Assembly: GCA_002070955.1 (NCBI GenBank)
Contig: MWEK01000021.1
Span: 1 to 64,000 of the forward strand
DNA length: 64,000 nt
Source: Planctomycetes bacterium ADurb.Bin069
Lineage (GTDB): Bacteria; Planctomycetota; UBA8108; UBA8890; UBA8898
Reading direction: 5' to 3'
In this document: piece after piece, positions 1 through 7,344 of the stretch
Numbering within the stretch: position 1 is the first letter of the stretch
Layout: each line of letters starts with the position of its first letter
The notes under the pieces: model-generated
What the model was told of the DNA's origin: nothing
The model's input: the letters and a program-made list of their open reading frames with translations, nothing else
Database searches by the model: none
Program-made: the position numbers and the translations under genes

Positions 1-1
1 C

Positions 2-196
2 TTCTACCTCCTGGCGCAGGTTGCCCACCTGCTCCAGCAGCTTCTGTACCGCTGGCGAGCGCTGCGCGTGGTACGGCAGTACTTGGGCGCGGTGTATCGC
101 TTCATCCAGAAAATCGCCTACGACATGCGCACGCTGATGCCGCCCGACGAGGACACCGTCGAACCTGCATTTCAGCTGCGGCTTGACACGAGCTGA
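2..196 (+). CDS. C-terminal fragment of a possible transposase (cut by window edge)
   Basis: An open frame enters from the left edge and ends at a TGA at 194-196, giving 64 residues. The fragment starts FYLLAQVAHLLQQLLYRW and is rich in Leu, Arg and Gln. That helical, basic end resembles the C-terminal tail of DDE transposases of the IS group that carries a DUF6788-type helper gene; a decayed member of that group lies at about 45.7-46.5 kb. The family assignment is by resemblance only because the catalytic domain lies outside the window. It could equally be the tail of another DNA-binding protein. Confidence 0.4.
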   Translation, partial: FYLLAQVAHLLQQLLYRWRALRVVRQYLGAVYRFIQKIAYDMRTLMPPDEDTVEPAFQLRLDTS

Positions 197-372
197 CGTC
201 GAACCAGCCGAGGGGTGCTCGCTCGGTGAAATCGTCTCGGACCTCTTCGCGCTGAAACTGCCTTCATCGCGCCCCGCTCCGCCCGTCCGCCAGGACTCCC
301 GTCTAGCCGCCTGCTCCCCGCCCTCCCTGATTCTGCAGCGCTGCGGGCCGGGCGCCGCGGCCGCGCGCGCTC

Positions 373-402
373 TTTACCCCTCGCGCTCCCCTGCCCTATA
401 CT
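373..402 (+). promoter_or_regulatory. Sigma70-like promoter of the sugar epimerase gene
   Basis: TTTACC (373-378), an 18-nt spacer and TATACT (397-402) stand about 60 nt before the ATG at 465, in otherwise very GC-rich DNA. An AAAGGAG ribosome binding site follows at 453-459. Confidence 0.5.
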
Positions 403-464
403 GTGGGCGCCGGCGGGTCGACCGGGCGGCCCGCGAGCGCGCGATCCGGCGCAAAGGAGCAGCC

Positions 465-1325
465 ATGGCAGCCACGAAGATGCGGTTCGGTCTCAATCTT
501 CTCCTGTACACGGCGGAGTTCACCTCCAAGCACCTCGACCTCATCCCCAAGGTGGCCGAAATGGGCTACGACGGCGTCGAGATCCCCTTCATGGCTCTCG
601 ACGCCCTCGATGCCGCCGGAACGCGCAAGGCCCTCCAGAAGGCCGGCATCGGCGCCACCGCCTGCGCCGTGCTCTTTCCCGGGCAGAACTTCACGAGCGC
701 GAAGGAGGAGGAGCGGCGCGCCGCCTCCGACCGGCTCGCGCGCTGCATCGAGCTCACCGCCGCCATGGGCGGCGACACGGTGGCGGGGCCGCTCTACGCC
801 CCCGTGGGCCTGCTCACGGGGCGCGGACGCACGGCGGAGGAGTGGAAGCGCGCCGTGGACGGTCTCGGGCAGGCCGCCGAGAAGGCCGCCGCCGCGAAGG
901 TGACCCTCGCCATCGAGCCCCTCAACCGGTTCGAGACCTACTTCCTCAACACGGCGGCGGATGCCCTCGCGCTCGTCAAGGAGGTCGGCAATCCCCGCCT
1001 CACCGTGCAGATCGACACCTTTCACTCCAACATCGAGGAGAAAAACACCCCCGCGGCCATCCGCCTGGTCGGACGACACCTCGGACACTTCCATGTCTCC
1101 GAGAGCGACCGCGGCGTCCCGGGCACGGGGCAGGTGCCGTGGAAGGAGGTCTTCAAGGCCCTCAAGGACGTCGGCTACGGCCGTTGGGTCACCATCGAGA
1201 GCTTCGCGCGGGGCATCCTGGAGCTCTGCGCCGCCGCCTCGATCTGGCGCGACATCTACCCCTCGGCCGACGCCCTGGCCAAGGACGGCCTGGCCTTCAT
1301 GCGGGCCATGGCCGCGGCGGCGTAA
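465..1325 (+). CDS. Sugar phosphate isomerase/epimerase (D-tagatose/D-psicose 3-epimerase type)
   Basis: 286 residues, a single xylose-isomerase-like TIM barrel (AP endonuclease family 2 fold). The metal-binding and catalytic residues expected of ketose 3-epimerases are visible in order: Glu in AIEPLNRFE, Asp in VQIDTFHSN, His in HFHVSESDRG and Glu in VTIESF. Enzymes with this pattern interconvert ketohexoses at C3, but the same fold also serves inositol and hydroxypyruvate isomerases, so the exact substrate is open. The start at 465 is chosen because AAAGGAG lies 5 nt upstream and the homologous fold begins with KMRFGLNLLLYT. The frame stays open further upstream only because of high GC. No signal peptide, so probably cytoplasmic. 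It converges on the FG-GAP gene with 9 nt between stops. Confidence 0.85.
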   Translation: MAATKMRFGLNLLLYTAEFTSKHLDLIPKVAEMGYDGVEIPFMALDALDAAGTRKALQKAGIGATACAVLFPGQNFTSAKEEERRAASDRLARCIELTAAMGGDTVAGPLYAPVGLLTGRGRTAEEWKRAVDGLGQAAEKAAAAKVTLAIEPLNRFETYFLNTAADALALVKEVGNPRLTVQIDTFHSNIEEKNTPAAIRLVGRHLGHFHVSESDRGVPGTGQVPWKEVFKALKDVGYGRWVTIESFARGILELCAAASIWRDIYPSADALAKDGLAFMRAMAAAA

Positions 1326-1334
1326 TCCGCGGTC

Positions 1335-2807
1335 TCACGCGCCCGGGCCTCCCGGCACCCGCTCGCAGCCCAGGCTCTGCGCCGGCGTCACCGAGCCCGG
1401 GAAGGGGAACGGCCACGGCGGCGGCGGCCCCGCCCGGAAGAGATACGCGAGCAGGTAGACCGAGTCGCTGATGTCGAGCTTGCCGTCGCGGTTGACATCG
1501 AGAGCCTCGGCGCAATCGGTCGGGTCGGCGGCGAAGAGGACGCGCAGGCTCTTGACCGCGTCCGAGACGTCCAGCCGCCCGTCGCCGTTGGCGTCGCCGC
1601 GCAGAAAGACCGGGAGCGGCGCCTCGCCGTCCCTGACCAGCACCGACACGAGCTCCCGGGACGCCGATTGGACCAGCACCAGATCGCCGGTTCCGTTGCC
1701 GTCCAAGTCGCCCGCATCGATGTAAGCCGGGCACTCGGGAAGCGCGAACAAGGCGGGGGCGCCCAGGTTGCCGGCGCCATCGCCGGGGATGACGCAGGCG
1801 GCGCCTGCCCCCCCGGCGGCGCCGCCGACGGCGCAGTCCAGCGTCCCGTTCCGGTCGATGGGGTGGACGACCAGGCAGGTGGGATTCAGGGGAAACTCCG
1901 CGTTCCCCGCCGCAAGGAAGTCTTCGCCTCGGGCCAGCAGCACCGCGGCCGCGCCCCGCGCGGAGCTCAGCGTGCGCACGATGATCAGGTCGTCCCTGGC
2001 GTCCGCATCGAACCTGCCCGCATCGATGAGCCTGGCGCCGAAGCCCGCCGGTATGGGCCCGGCCCTCTCGTAGAACCCGAACTGCCCCGCCAGCGCCGTT
2101 GCCTTGTTGATGCCGATCCTGATCTGCGCCGCCCCCGGTTCCAGCACCGCGAGATCGGGCCAGGCGTCGCCGTTGAAGTCGCCCACGGCGAACCGCGCGG
2201 CGGCATCCGCCGTCGCCAGGCCCAGGACGGGCGCCGTCACGAAGACTCCCGCGCCGTTGTTGAGCATAATGGCGACCTGCTGCCCTTGGGCGCCGCCGGC
2301 GCCGATGCACAGAATCGCGAGGTCGAGGGCCCCGTCGCGGTTGAAATCGCCCTTCTCGATCTGGACCGGAAGCGGCCCGACGACGTACGTCCGGGGCGAG
2401 AACCTGCCGTCCGCTGTCCCCGTGACCACGGAGACGTAGTACGTCAGCGTTCAGCCCAGCCCGATCCTGTTGACCGCCGCGAAGTCGGCAATGCCGTCGC
2501 CGTTGAAATCGCCGACGACCAGGTCGACGGCTTCCGTCTGCAGCATGCCGCTGGCGCGGAGGCCGCCGAAGGTGCCGTCGCCGTTGCCCATGTAACAGGC
2601 GTAGTAGGCGGGGTAACCCGAACTGGACACGATTACATCGAGCAGCGCCGCGCCGGGCGCCGGCGCCAGCCGGGCCGCGAGCGGCATCGCCCCGCCCGCG
2701 AAGGATAAGGACAGACTCGCGGGCTCTCCGAACTCGATGGCGGCTCGCGCCGGCGCCGCCGCAAACAGGCACGCCGCCGCCCAGGCCAGGATCGGGCGCA
2801 TAGTCAT
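1335..2807 (-). pseudogene. Secreted FG-GAP/VCBS-repeat protein with C-terminal dockerin, interrupted by one in-frame TGA
   Basis: The gene begins at 2807 with a signal peptide (MTMRPILAWAAACLFAAAPARA). It then encodes repeated FG-GAP/VCBS units with the calcium-binding pattern VGDFNGDGIADFAAVN. The C-terminus (from about 1600 down to 1340) is a two-loop dockerin: RGDANGDGRLDVSDAV and LDVNRDGKLDISDSV. A TGA at 2451-2453 splits the frame after 118 residues, right inside a repeat. Both sides are in the same reading frame and homology continues straight across (VNRIGLG, stop, TLTYYVSVVTG). A single base change explains the stop. It is therefore a recent nonsense mutation, a sequencing error or, less likely, readthrough. 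If intact it would be 490 residues, exported, and probably surface-attached through the dockerin. Confidence 0.75.
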
Positions 2808-2957
2808 GTCTCCCGTCTACCCCACAAACGGCGAAAACCGTCCTCCTCGGGCGAATATATCAATTGTCCGGGGAAAAGGGCTCTTCGGCAAGCACCCAAT
2901 CTCGCCGGCGCGGCGGCAGGGGCGGGGGACACGCCGGCGCGGCCCGCGTCGGACCGC

Positions 2958-4856
2958 TTAGGCGACGAAATACGTGTACCCGTCCAGGCCCTCGCGGTAG
3001 CGCTTCTGCAGCTTCGCCGACTCCTCGGGCGTCAGTTTGCCGTTCCGGAGCGCGACCTCGATGGAGCGGCGCAGCCGTTCCTGGAGGTCCTCGGCGCTGA
3101 ACTGGACGTAGCTCAGCACCTCGCGGACCGTGTCGCCCTCGACGACCTCGGCGATATCGACCTCGCCCTCGCCGTTCATCTCGATGTGCACGGCGTTGGT
3201 GTCGCCGAACAGGTTGTGCAGATCGCCCAGGATCTCCTGGTAGGCCCCCACGAGGAACAGCCCGATGTAATAAGGCTCGTGCGGCCGGTATTCATGGAGC
3301 ATCACATAGGGCTTCACGGCCTTCAGGTCGATGAAGCGCTCGATCTTGCCGTCGCTGTCGCAGGTCAAGTCCGCGATATAGGCGCGGCGCGTGGGCTCGG
3401 TGTCGAGGCGGTGGATCGGCATGACCGGGAAAAGGTGATCGATCGCCCAGAGGTCCGGCAGCGACTGGAAGACCGAGAAGTTGCAGAAGTACATGTCCCG
3501 GAGGCCCGAGCCGAGCTTGGTCAAGTCCTCGGGCACGTGCTTGAGGTTCGCCGAGAGGCGGTCGATCTTCGCGAGGAGGTACTTCAGGCCCTGATCGGCG
3601 TAGGCGCGCTCGGGCAGGGTCAGGTTGCCGTGGACGAAGCGCAGCAGGATCTCGTCCTTGAGGCCCAGGGCGTCGTGGAGCGCCTCGTGGCAGTTCTTGA
3701 CCGAGACGGTCTCGTACAGCTCGTAGATCTCCCGCAGGATGTCCTTGTCCGACGGCGGCGGCTGGAGCCGCTCCACCGCGTCGAGGACCGGCGACACGTC
3801 GGTCACCTCGGTGACCAGCACCGCGTGGTGAGCCACGATCGCGCGTCCGGACTCGCTGATGAGGTCGGGGTGCTTGACGCCCGCCTCATCGCAGCGGGCC
3901 AGGACCGACCAGACGACATCGCGGGCGTACTCCTCGACGCTGTAGTTCATCGACGAGGGGAAGTTCGTCCGCGAGCCGTCGTAGTCGACGGCCAGCCCGC
4001 CGCCGATGTCGAGCATCGTAAGGGAGGGACAGAGCTTCGCCAGCTCGGTGTACATCCGCGTCGTCTCGCTCAGAACGCGCTTGATCGCGTTGATCGCCGT
4101 GATCTGGCTGCCGACGTGGAAGTGGAGCAGCTTGACCCAGTGCTCCTTGCCCCGGGCCTTGAGGGCCTCGATCGCCTCGATGACCTCGTAGGAATTCAGG
4201 CCGAAGCGCGCGCCCTCGCCCGCCGACCCCTCCCACCGGCCGGCGCCCTTGCTCACCGGGTTCATGCGAATCCCGATTTCGGCCTCGATGCCGACGCGCT
4301 CCGAGATCTGCAGGATGCTCTCGATCTCGTAGGGCTGCTCGACGACGATGATGGAGCGCCGGCCGAGCTTCTTGGCCAGCAGCGCCAACTCGATGTATTC
4401 GGCGTCCTTGTAGCCGTTGCAGATCAGCAGCCCGTCGGACGTGTCGTGGATGGCGAGCATGGCCAGGAGCTCCGGCTTGCTGCCCACCTCCAGTCCGATC
4501 GGCCGCTCCCGGCCGGCCAGGCGGACCGAATCGACGACGTGGCGCTGCTGGTTGACCTTGATGGGATAGACCAGGCGGTAGGACCCCTTGTAACCGAACT
4601 CCTTGATCGCGTTCGCGAAGGCATCCTGGATCGCCCGCACCCGGTCCCGCAGGATGCCGTCGAAGCGCACGAGGATCGGAACCTCGATGCCCCGTTTGAT
4701 GAGGGTCGAGACCAGTCCGTGCAGGTCGATCACGCGGGCCGGGTTGCGCTCGGGGTAGACCGCCAGGGTGCCCCGCGGACTGATGCCGAAGTACCCCGCA
4801 CCCCAGGCATCGACCAGGTAGGTCTCCGCCGACTTGGCTGTTGTCCACTTCTCCAT
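2958..4856 (-). CDS. speA: Biosynthetic arginine decarboxylase
   Basis: 632 residues, close to the family's usual 630-660. It is a fold-type III PLP enzyme that converts arginine to agmatine, the first step of the agmatine route to putrescine and spermidine. The PLP lysine lies in YRLVYPIKVNQQ, and the glycine-rich phosphate site in LDIGGGLAVDYDG. The C-terminal barrel carries the conserved run FCNFSVFQSLPD. The start at 4856 (MEKWTTAKSAETY) matches the family's N-terminus; a GGGAGG lies 13 nt upstream. A sigma70-like promoter at 4914-4942 supports this start. No signal peptide, consistent with a cytoplasmic enzyme. Confidence 0.95.
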   Translation of the reverse strand: MEKWTTAKSAETYLVDAWGAGYFGISPRGTLAVYPERNPARVIDLHGLVSTLIKRGIEVPILVRFDGILRDRVRAIQDAFANAIKEFGYKGSYRLVYPIKVNQQRHVVDSVRLAGRERPIGLEVGSKPELLAMLAIHDTSDGLLICNGYKDAEYIELALLAKKLGRRSIIVVEQPYEIESILQISERVGIEAEIGIRMNPVSKGAGRWEGSAGEGARFGLNSYEVIEAIEALKARGKEHWVKLLHFHVGSQITAINAIKRVLSETTRMYTELAKLCPSLTMLDIGGGLAVDYDGSRTNFPSSMNYSVEEYARDVVWSVLARCDEAGVKHPDLISESGRAIVAHHAVLVTEVTDVSPVLDAVERLQPPPSDKDILREIYELYETVSVKNCHEALHDALGLKDEILLRFVHGNLTLPERAYADQGLKYLLAKIDRLSANLKHVPEDLTKLGSGLRDMYFCNFSVFQSLPDLWAIDHLFPVMPIHRLDTEPTRRAYIADLTCDSDGKIERFIDLKAVKPYVMLHEYRPHEPYYIGLFLVGAYQEILGDLHNLFGDTNAVHIEMNGEGEVDIAEVVEGDTVREVLSYVQFSAEDLQERLRRSIEVALRNGKLTPEESAKLQKRYREGLDGYTYFVA

Positions 4857-4913
4857 GGCGAGTGCAGTGCCTCCCGCGCCGGCAGGGGAGCATCTCAAAA
4901 AACCGAGGGGGCA

Positions 4914-4942
4914 AGGATACTGAGTTCGGCCCCCGCGGTCAA
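4914..4942 (-). promoter_or_regulatory. Promoter of speA
   Basis: Read on the minus strand: TTGACC (4942-4937), 17 nt, TATCCT (4919-4914). Transcription would start near 4907, leaving a leader of about 50 nt before the ATG at 4856. Confidence 0.6.
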
Positions 4943-4999
4943 TAGGATCCGCGGGACCGCGAGACGGATTCGAGCCGCGCGGCCGCGCGCCGGGCGGGT

Positions 5000-5770
5000 C
5001 TACTTCCTCGCGCCTTTGGTCTTCTGCGGCCGCGTCTCGTTCTTCGCCGCTCCGCCTTGTTTGGCTCCGCCTTGTTTGGTTTCGCCTTGAACGGCCCCGC
5101 CTTGCTTAGGATCGAGTTGCTTGGCGCCGCCCTGCTTGGACGGATCGAGTTGCTTCGCGTCGCTCCCGCTCTTCTCGCACGCCTTGTCGGAGTTCTTCTT
5201 GATCTCGGCCAACTGCAGGGCCAGACTCTTCTCGCTCCCGGGGAAATTCGTCACCGTCTTGACCACCTTGCCGGAGGCATCGCAGACCAGCAGCGCCGGC
5301 ACCTTGGCGGCGTACTTCTTCCTGAGCTCCTTGTCCAGCTTCTTGGCGTCGCTCTTGTAGCACGCGAAATCCTTGAGCGCCTTCGCGCACTCGGCGGCGT
5401 TCATGAGGGCGGTCTCGAACTTTCCGCACTCCTTGGCGGCGGGATCCGCCGCATCCGTGGCCGGCCAATAGAAGTAGATCACTAAGGGCTTCTTGCCCCG
5501 GTTCACCGCCGTAACTTTGAAATCATCGAACACCGTGGCAGGCCCCTTGGGCTTCGCGGCGTCCTTGCCCGCGCCCTGCCCCGCGCCGGTCCCGTTCTGG
5601 ATCGCGTTCCAATATGGGATATGACGTTCGACCTCGTTGGGGTTCTTCGCAACGATCTTTTTTCCCGCCCCGTTCTTGGGCCCGCTTTTCTCCGCACCCT
5701 GCGCGGCCACGCCGCACGCAAGAACGACCGCCGCCGCGCCGAAGACCGCCAGGCGCTCCAGGTACCGCAT
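5000..5770 (-). CDS. Secreted thioredoxin-fold protein with a KQGGA-repeat tail
   Basis: 256 residues. AAGGAGGAG stands directly before the ATG at 5770. Residues 1-26 form a signal peptide (hydrophobic core FGAAAVVLACGVAAQ). The middle (about 75-190) has the thioredoxin-like layout: KPLVIYFYWP strand, a helix, then AAKVPALLVCDASGKVV containing the cis-proline region. There is no CxxC redox motif after the first strand, so a dithiol oxidoreductase role is unlikely. The last 60 residues are low-complexity, Lys/Gln/Gly/Ala-rich, with tandem KQLDP and KQGGA units. The protein probably sits in the periplasm or on the surface and may be a chaperone-like or binding protein. Function unknown. Confidence 0.75.
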   Translation of the reverse strand: MRYLERLAVFGAAAVVLACGVAAQGAEKSGPKNGAGKKIVAKNPNEVERHIPYWNAIQNGTGAGQGAGKDAAKPKGPATVFDDFKVTAVNRGKKPLVIYFYWPATDAADPAAKECGKFETALMNAAECAKALKDFACYKSDAKKLDKELRKKYAAKVPALLVCDASGKVVKTVTNFPGSEKSLALQLAEIKKNSDKACEKSGSDAKQLDPSKQGGAKQLDPKQGGAVQGETKQGGAKQGGAAKNETRPQKTKGARK

Positions 5771-6071
5771 TTCTCCTCCTTCGGTGGAGCCACCGCATAT
5801 GCCGCGCCGCACAGCACCGCCGGCCACACACCGGCCCGCCCGCAACGCGCCTAGGGAACAAGTGTACACGAAGCCGCCCTCCCGCCGCCACATCGCCGGC
5901 GCACGCCCGGGGCGGCGAAGTCGTCCGGCATGCGGCTCTTGATAATAATTATTTGCGAATAACTCGGTTTTAACTTGCTTCGGGCCCGCGGCGCACGTAA
6001 CTTGAGAGCCAGTCAGCGGCAACAGAGGGGCCCGGCACTGTACGGCCGGTGTGCCGAGACGGGACAGCACC
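5771..6071. other. Divergent intergenic region with an AT-rich island
   Basis: This 301-nt gap separates two divergently transcribed genes. It is GC-rich except for about 40 nt at 5938-5977 that are strongly AT-rich (TTGATAATAATTATTTG and onward). That island is the likely promoter and regulator-binding site for one or both genes. No hexamer pair with proper spacing stands out clearly, so no precise promoter is assigned. Confidence 0.4.
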
Positions 6072-7283
6072 ATGAATAACGAAGGACTCGCATGCTTCAT
6101 CCTCGCCGGCGGCGAGGGGCAGCGGCTGCTCCCCTTGACGAGGTTCAGGGCCAAGCCTTCCATCCCCTTCGCGGGCAACGCCGCCTTAATCGACCTGACC
6201 CTGCTCAACTGCCATCGCTCGGGCGTCCGCGAAATCTACATTCTGGTCCAGTACCGCTACGAATCCATCGTCCGCCGCGTAAAACTCAACTGGCGCGCCG
6301 TCGAGCAGCAGCGCGACATGGCGATCTTCTTCAGGCCCGCGCCGGAATCCGCCGGCGGCTACCGCGGCACCGCCCAGGCCGTCTGGCACAATCTGGAGCT
6401 GGTGCACCCCACCAAGGTCCGCGATGTCCTCATCCTCTCCGGCGACCACGTCTACGACATGGACTATCGCGCTTTCCTGGCGCAACACCGCGCCTCTGAA
6501 GCCGATCTCACCGTCGCCTCCACCGCGGTCCCGGTGGAGGAAGCCTCGCGCTTCGGAATCCTCCAGTTCGACGGCGGACTCCGGGTAACGACGTTCCGGG
6601 AGAAGCCGGCCGTCCCCGACACGCTGCGCCGCGCCGGCTGCGCCATGCTGCACGCCTCGATGGGCGTCTACCTGTTTCGCGCGGAAGTTCTCAGAAAGGC
6701 GCTCGCCGCGCAGCTTTCCCTCCGCCGCGATGCGGACTTCGGCCGCGACGTGCTCCCGGCCATGGTGCCGGACGCGCGGGTGTTCGCGTTCCCGTACGTG
6801 GACCCCTCGGGGCACCTGGGCTACTGGCGCGACGTCGGCACGCTCGAATCGTATTATCAGACGCAACTTGAAACCGCCGGCCGCCGGCGGCGGTTCCAGA
6901 TCCGGATTCCGCCCGATTTCCCGACCTCGCCCCTCAGACGGTCGTTCTGGGACCCGCTGACCGGCACGGTCTGCGGGTCGGACTGCCGCATTGAGGGCGA
7001 GGCCGTCGATTCGGTGATCGGCGCGGGGGCCCGCATCGCGCCCCATGCCCGGGTGACGGAGGCGGTGCTGCTTGAGAACGTCATCGTCGAGGGAGGCGCC
7101 TGCGTCCGGCGCGTGATCGTCGACCGCGGCGTGAGAATCCGGGCGGGCACGATCATCGACGGCGGCACGCGCGCCGGCGCCGCCTCGTGGGCGGGCGGCG
7201 CCCTCTCCCGCGAGATCGCGGTCATCAGCACGGACGGCGCCTCGAGCCGCATGCCCCTCCGGCGCCGGCCCGTCACGACCTGA
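6072..7283 (+). CDS. glgC: Glucose-1-phosphate adenylyltransferase-like nucleotidyltransferase
   Basis: 403 residues, the usual size for ADP-glucose pyrophosphorylase, which makes ADP-glucose for glycogen. The N-terminal Rossmann domain opens with the signature ILAGGEGQRLLPLT, followed by RAKPSIPFAG. Later landmarks are LSGDHVYDMDY (metal-binding Asp), FREKP, MGVYLF and YWRDVGTLESYY. The C-terminal third is a short left-handed beta-helix (SVIGAGARIAPHARV, ENVIVEGG). ATG at 6072 is preferred over an in-frame ATG at 6051, though neither has a strong ribosome binding site. No other glycogen genes are nearby, so another NDP-sugar product is possible. Confidence 0.78.
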   Translation: MNNEGLACFILAGGEGQRLLPLTRFRAKPSIPFAGNAALIDLTLLNCHRSGVREIYILVQYRYESIVRRVKLNWRAVEQQRDMAIFFRPAPESAGGYRGTAQAVWHNLELVHPTKVRDVLILSGDHVYDMDYRAFLAQHRASEADLTVASTAVPVEEASRFGILQFDGGLRVTTFREKPAVPDTLRRAGCAMLHASMGVYLFRAEVLRKALAAQLSLRRDADFGRDVLPAMVPDARVFAFPYVDPSGHLGYWRDVGTLESYYQTQLETAGRRRRFQIRIPPDFPTSPLRRSFWDPLTGTVCGSDCRIEGEAVDSVIGAGARIAPHARVTEAVLLENVIVEGGACVRRVIVDRGVRIRAGTIIDGGTRAGAASWAGGALSREIAVISTDGASSRMPLRRRPVTT

Positions 7284-7344
7284 CGCCGCCGCCCTCTTCC
7301 CGGGACGCGCTTTGCGCTCCCCGGCGGAGGCGGACGGCGGCGGC

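Noticed and set aside
2451-2453. TGA as a selenocysteine codon
   Set aside because: FG-GAP proteins are not selenoproteins, no hairpin like a SECIS was evident after the TGA, and no selenocysteine genes are in the window.
3186-5090. Long open frame opposite speA (634 codons, plus strand)
   Set aside because: It is a shadow produced by high GC on the complementary strand of a well-conserved gene. It has no family resemblance and no ribosome binding site.
7285-7344. GCCGCCGCC/GGCGGCGGC arms between the convergent glgC-like and phosphoesterase genes as a terminator
   Set aside because: The loop is over 40 nt and there is no T-tract. Such GC-rich arms arise by chance at this base composition.
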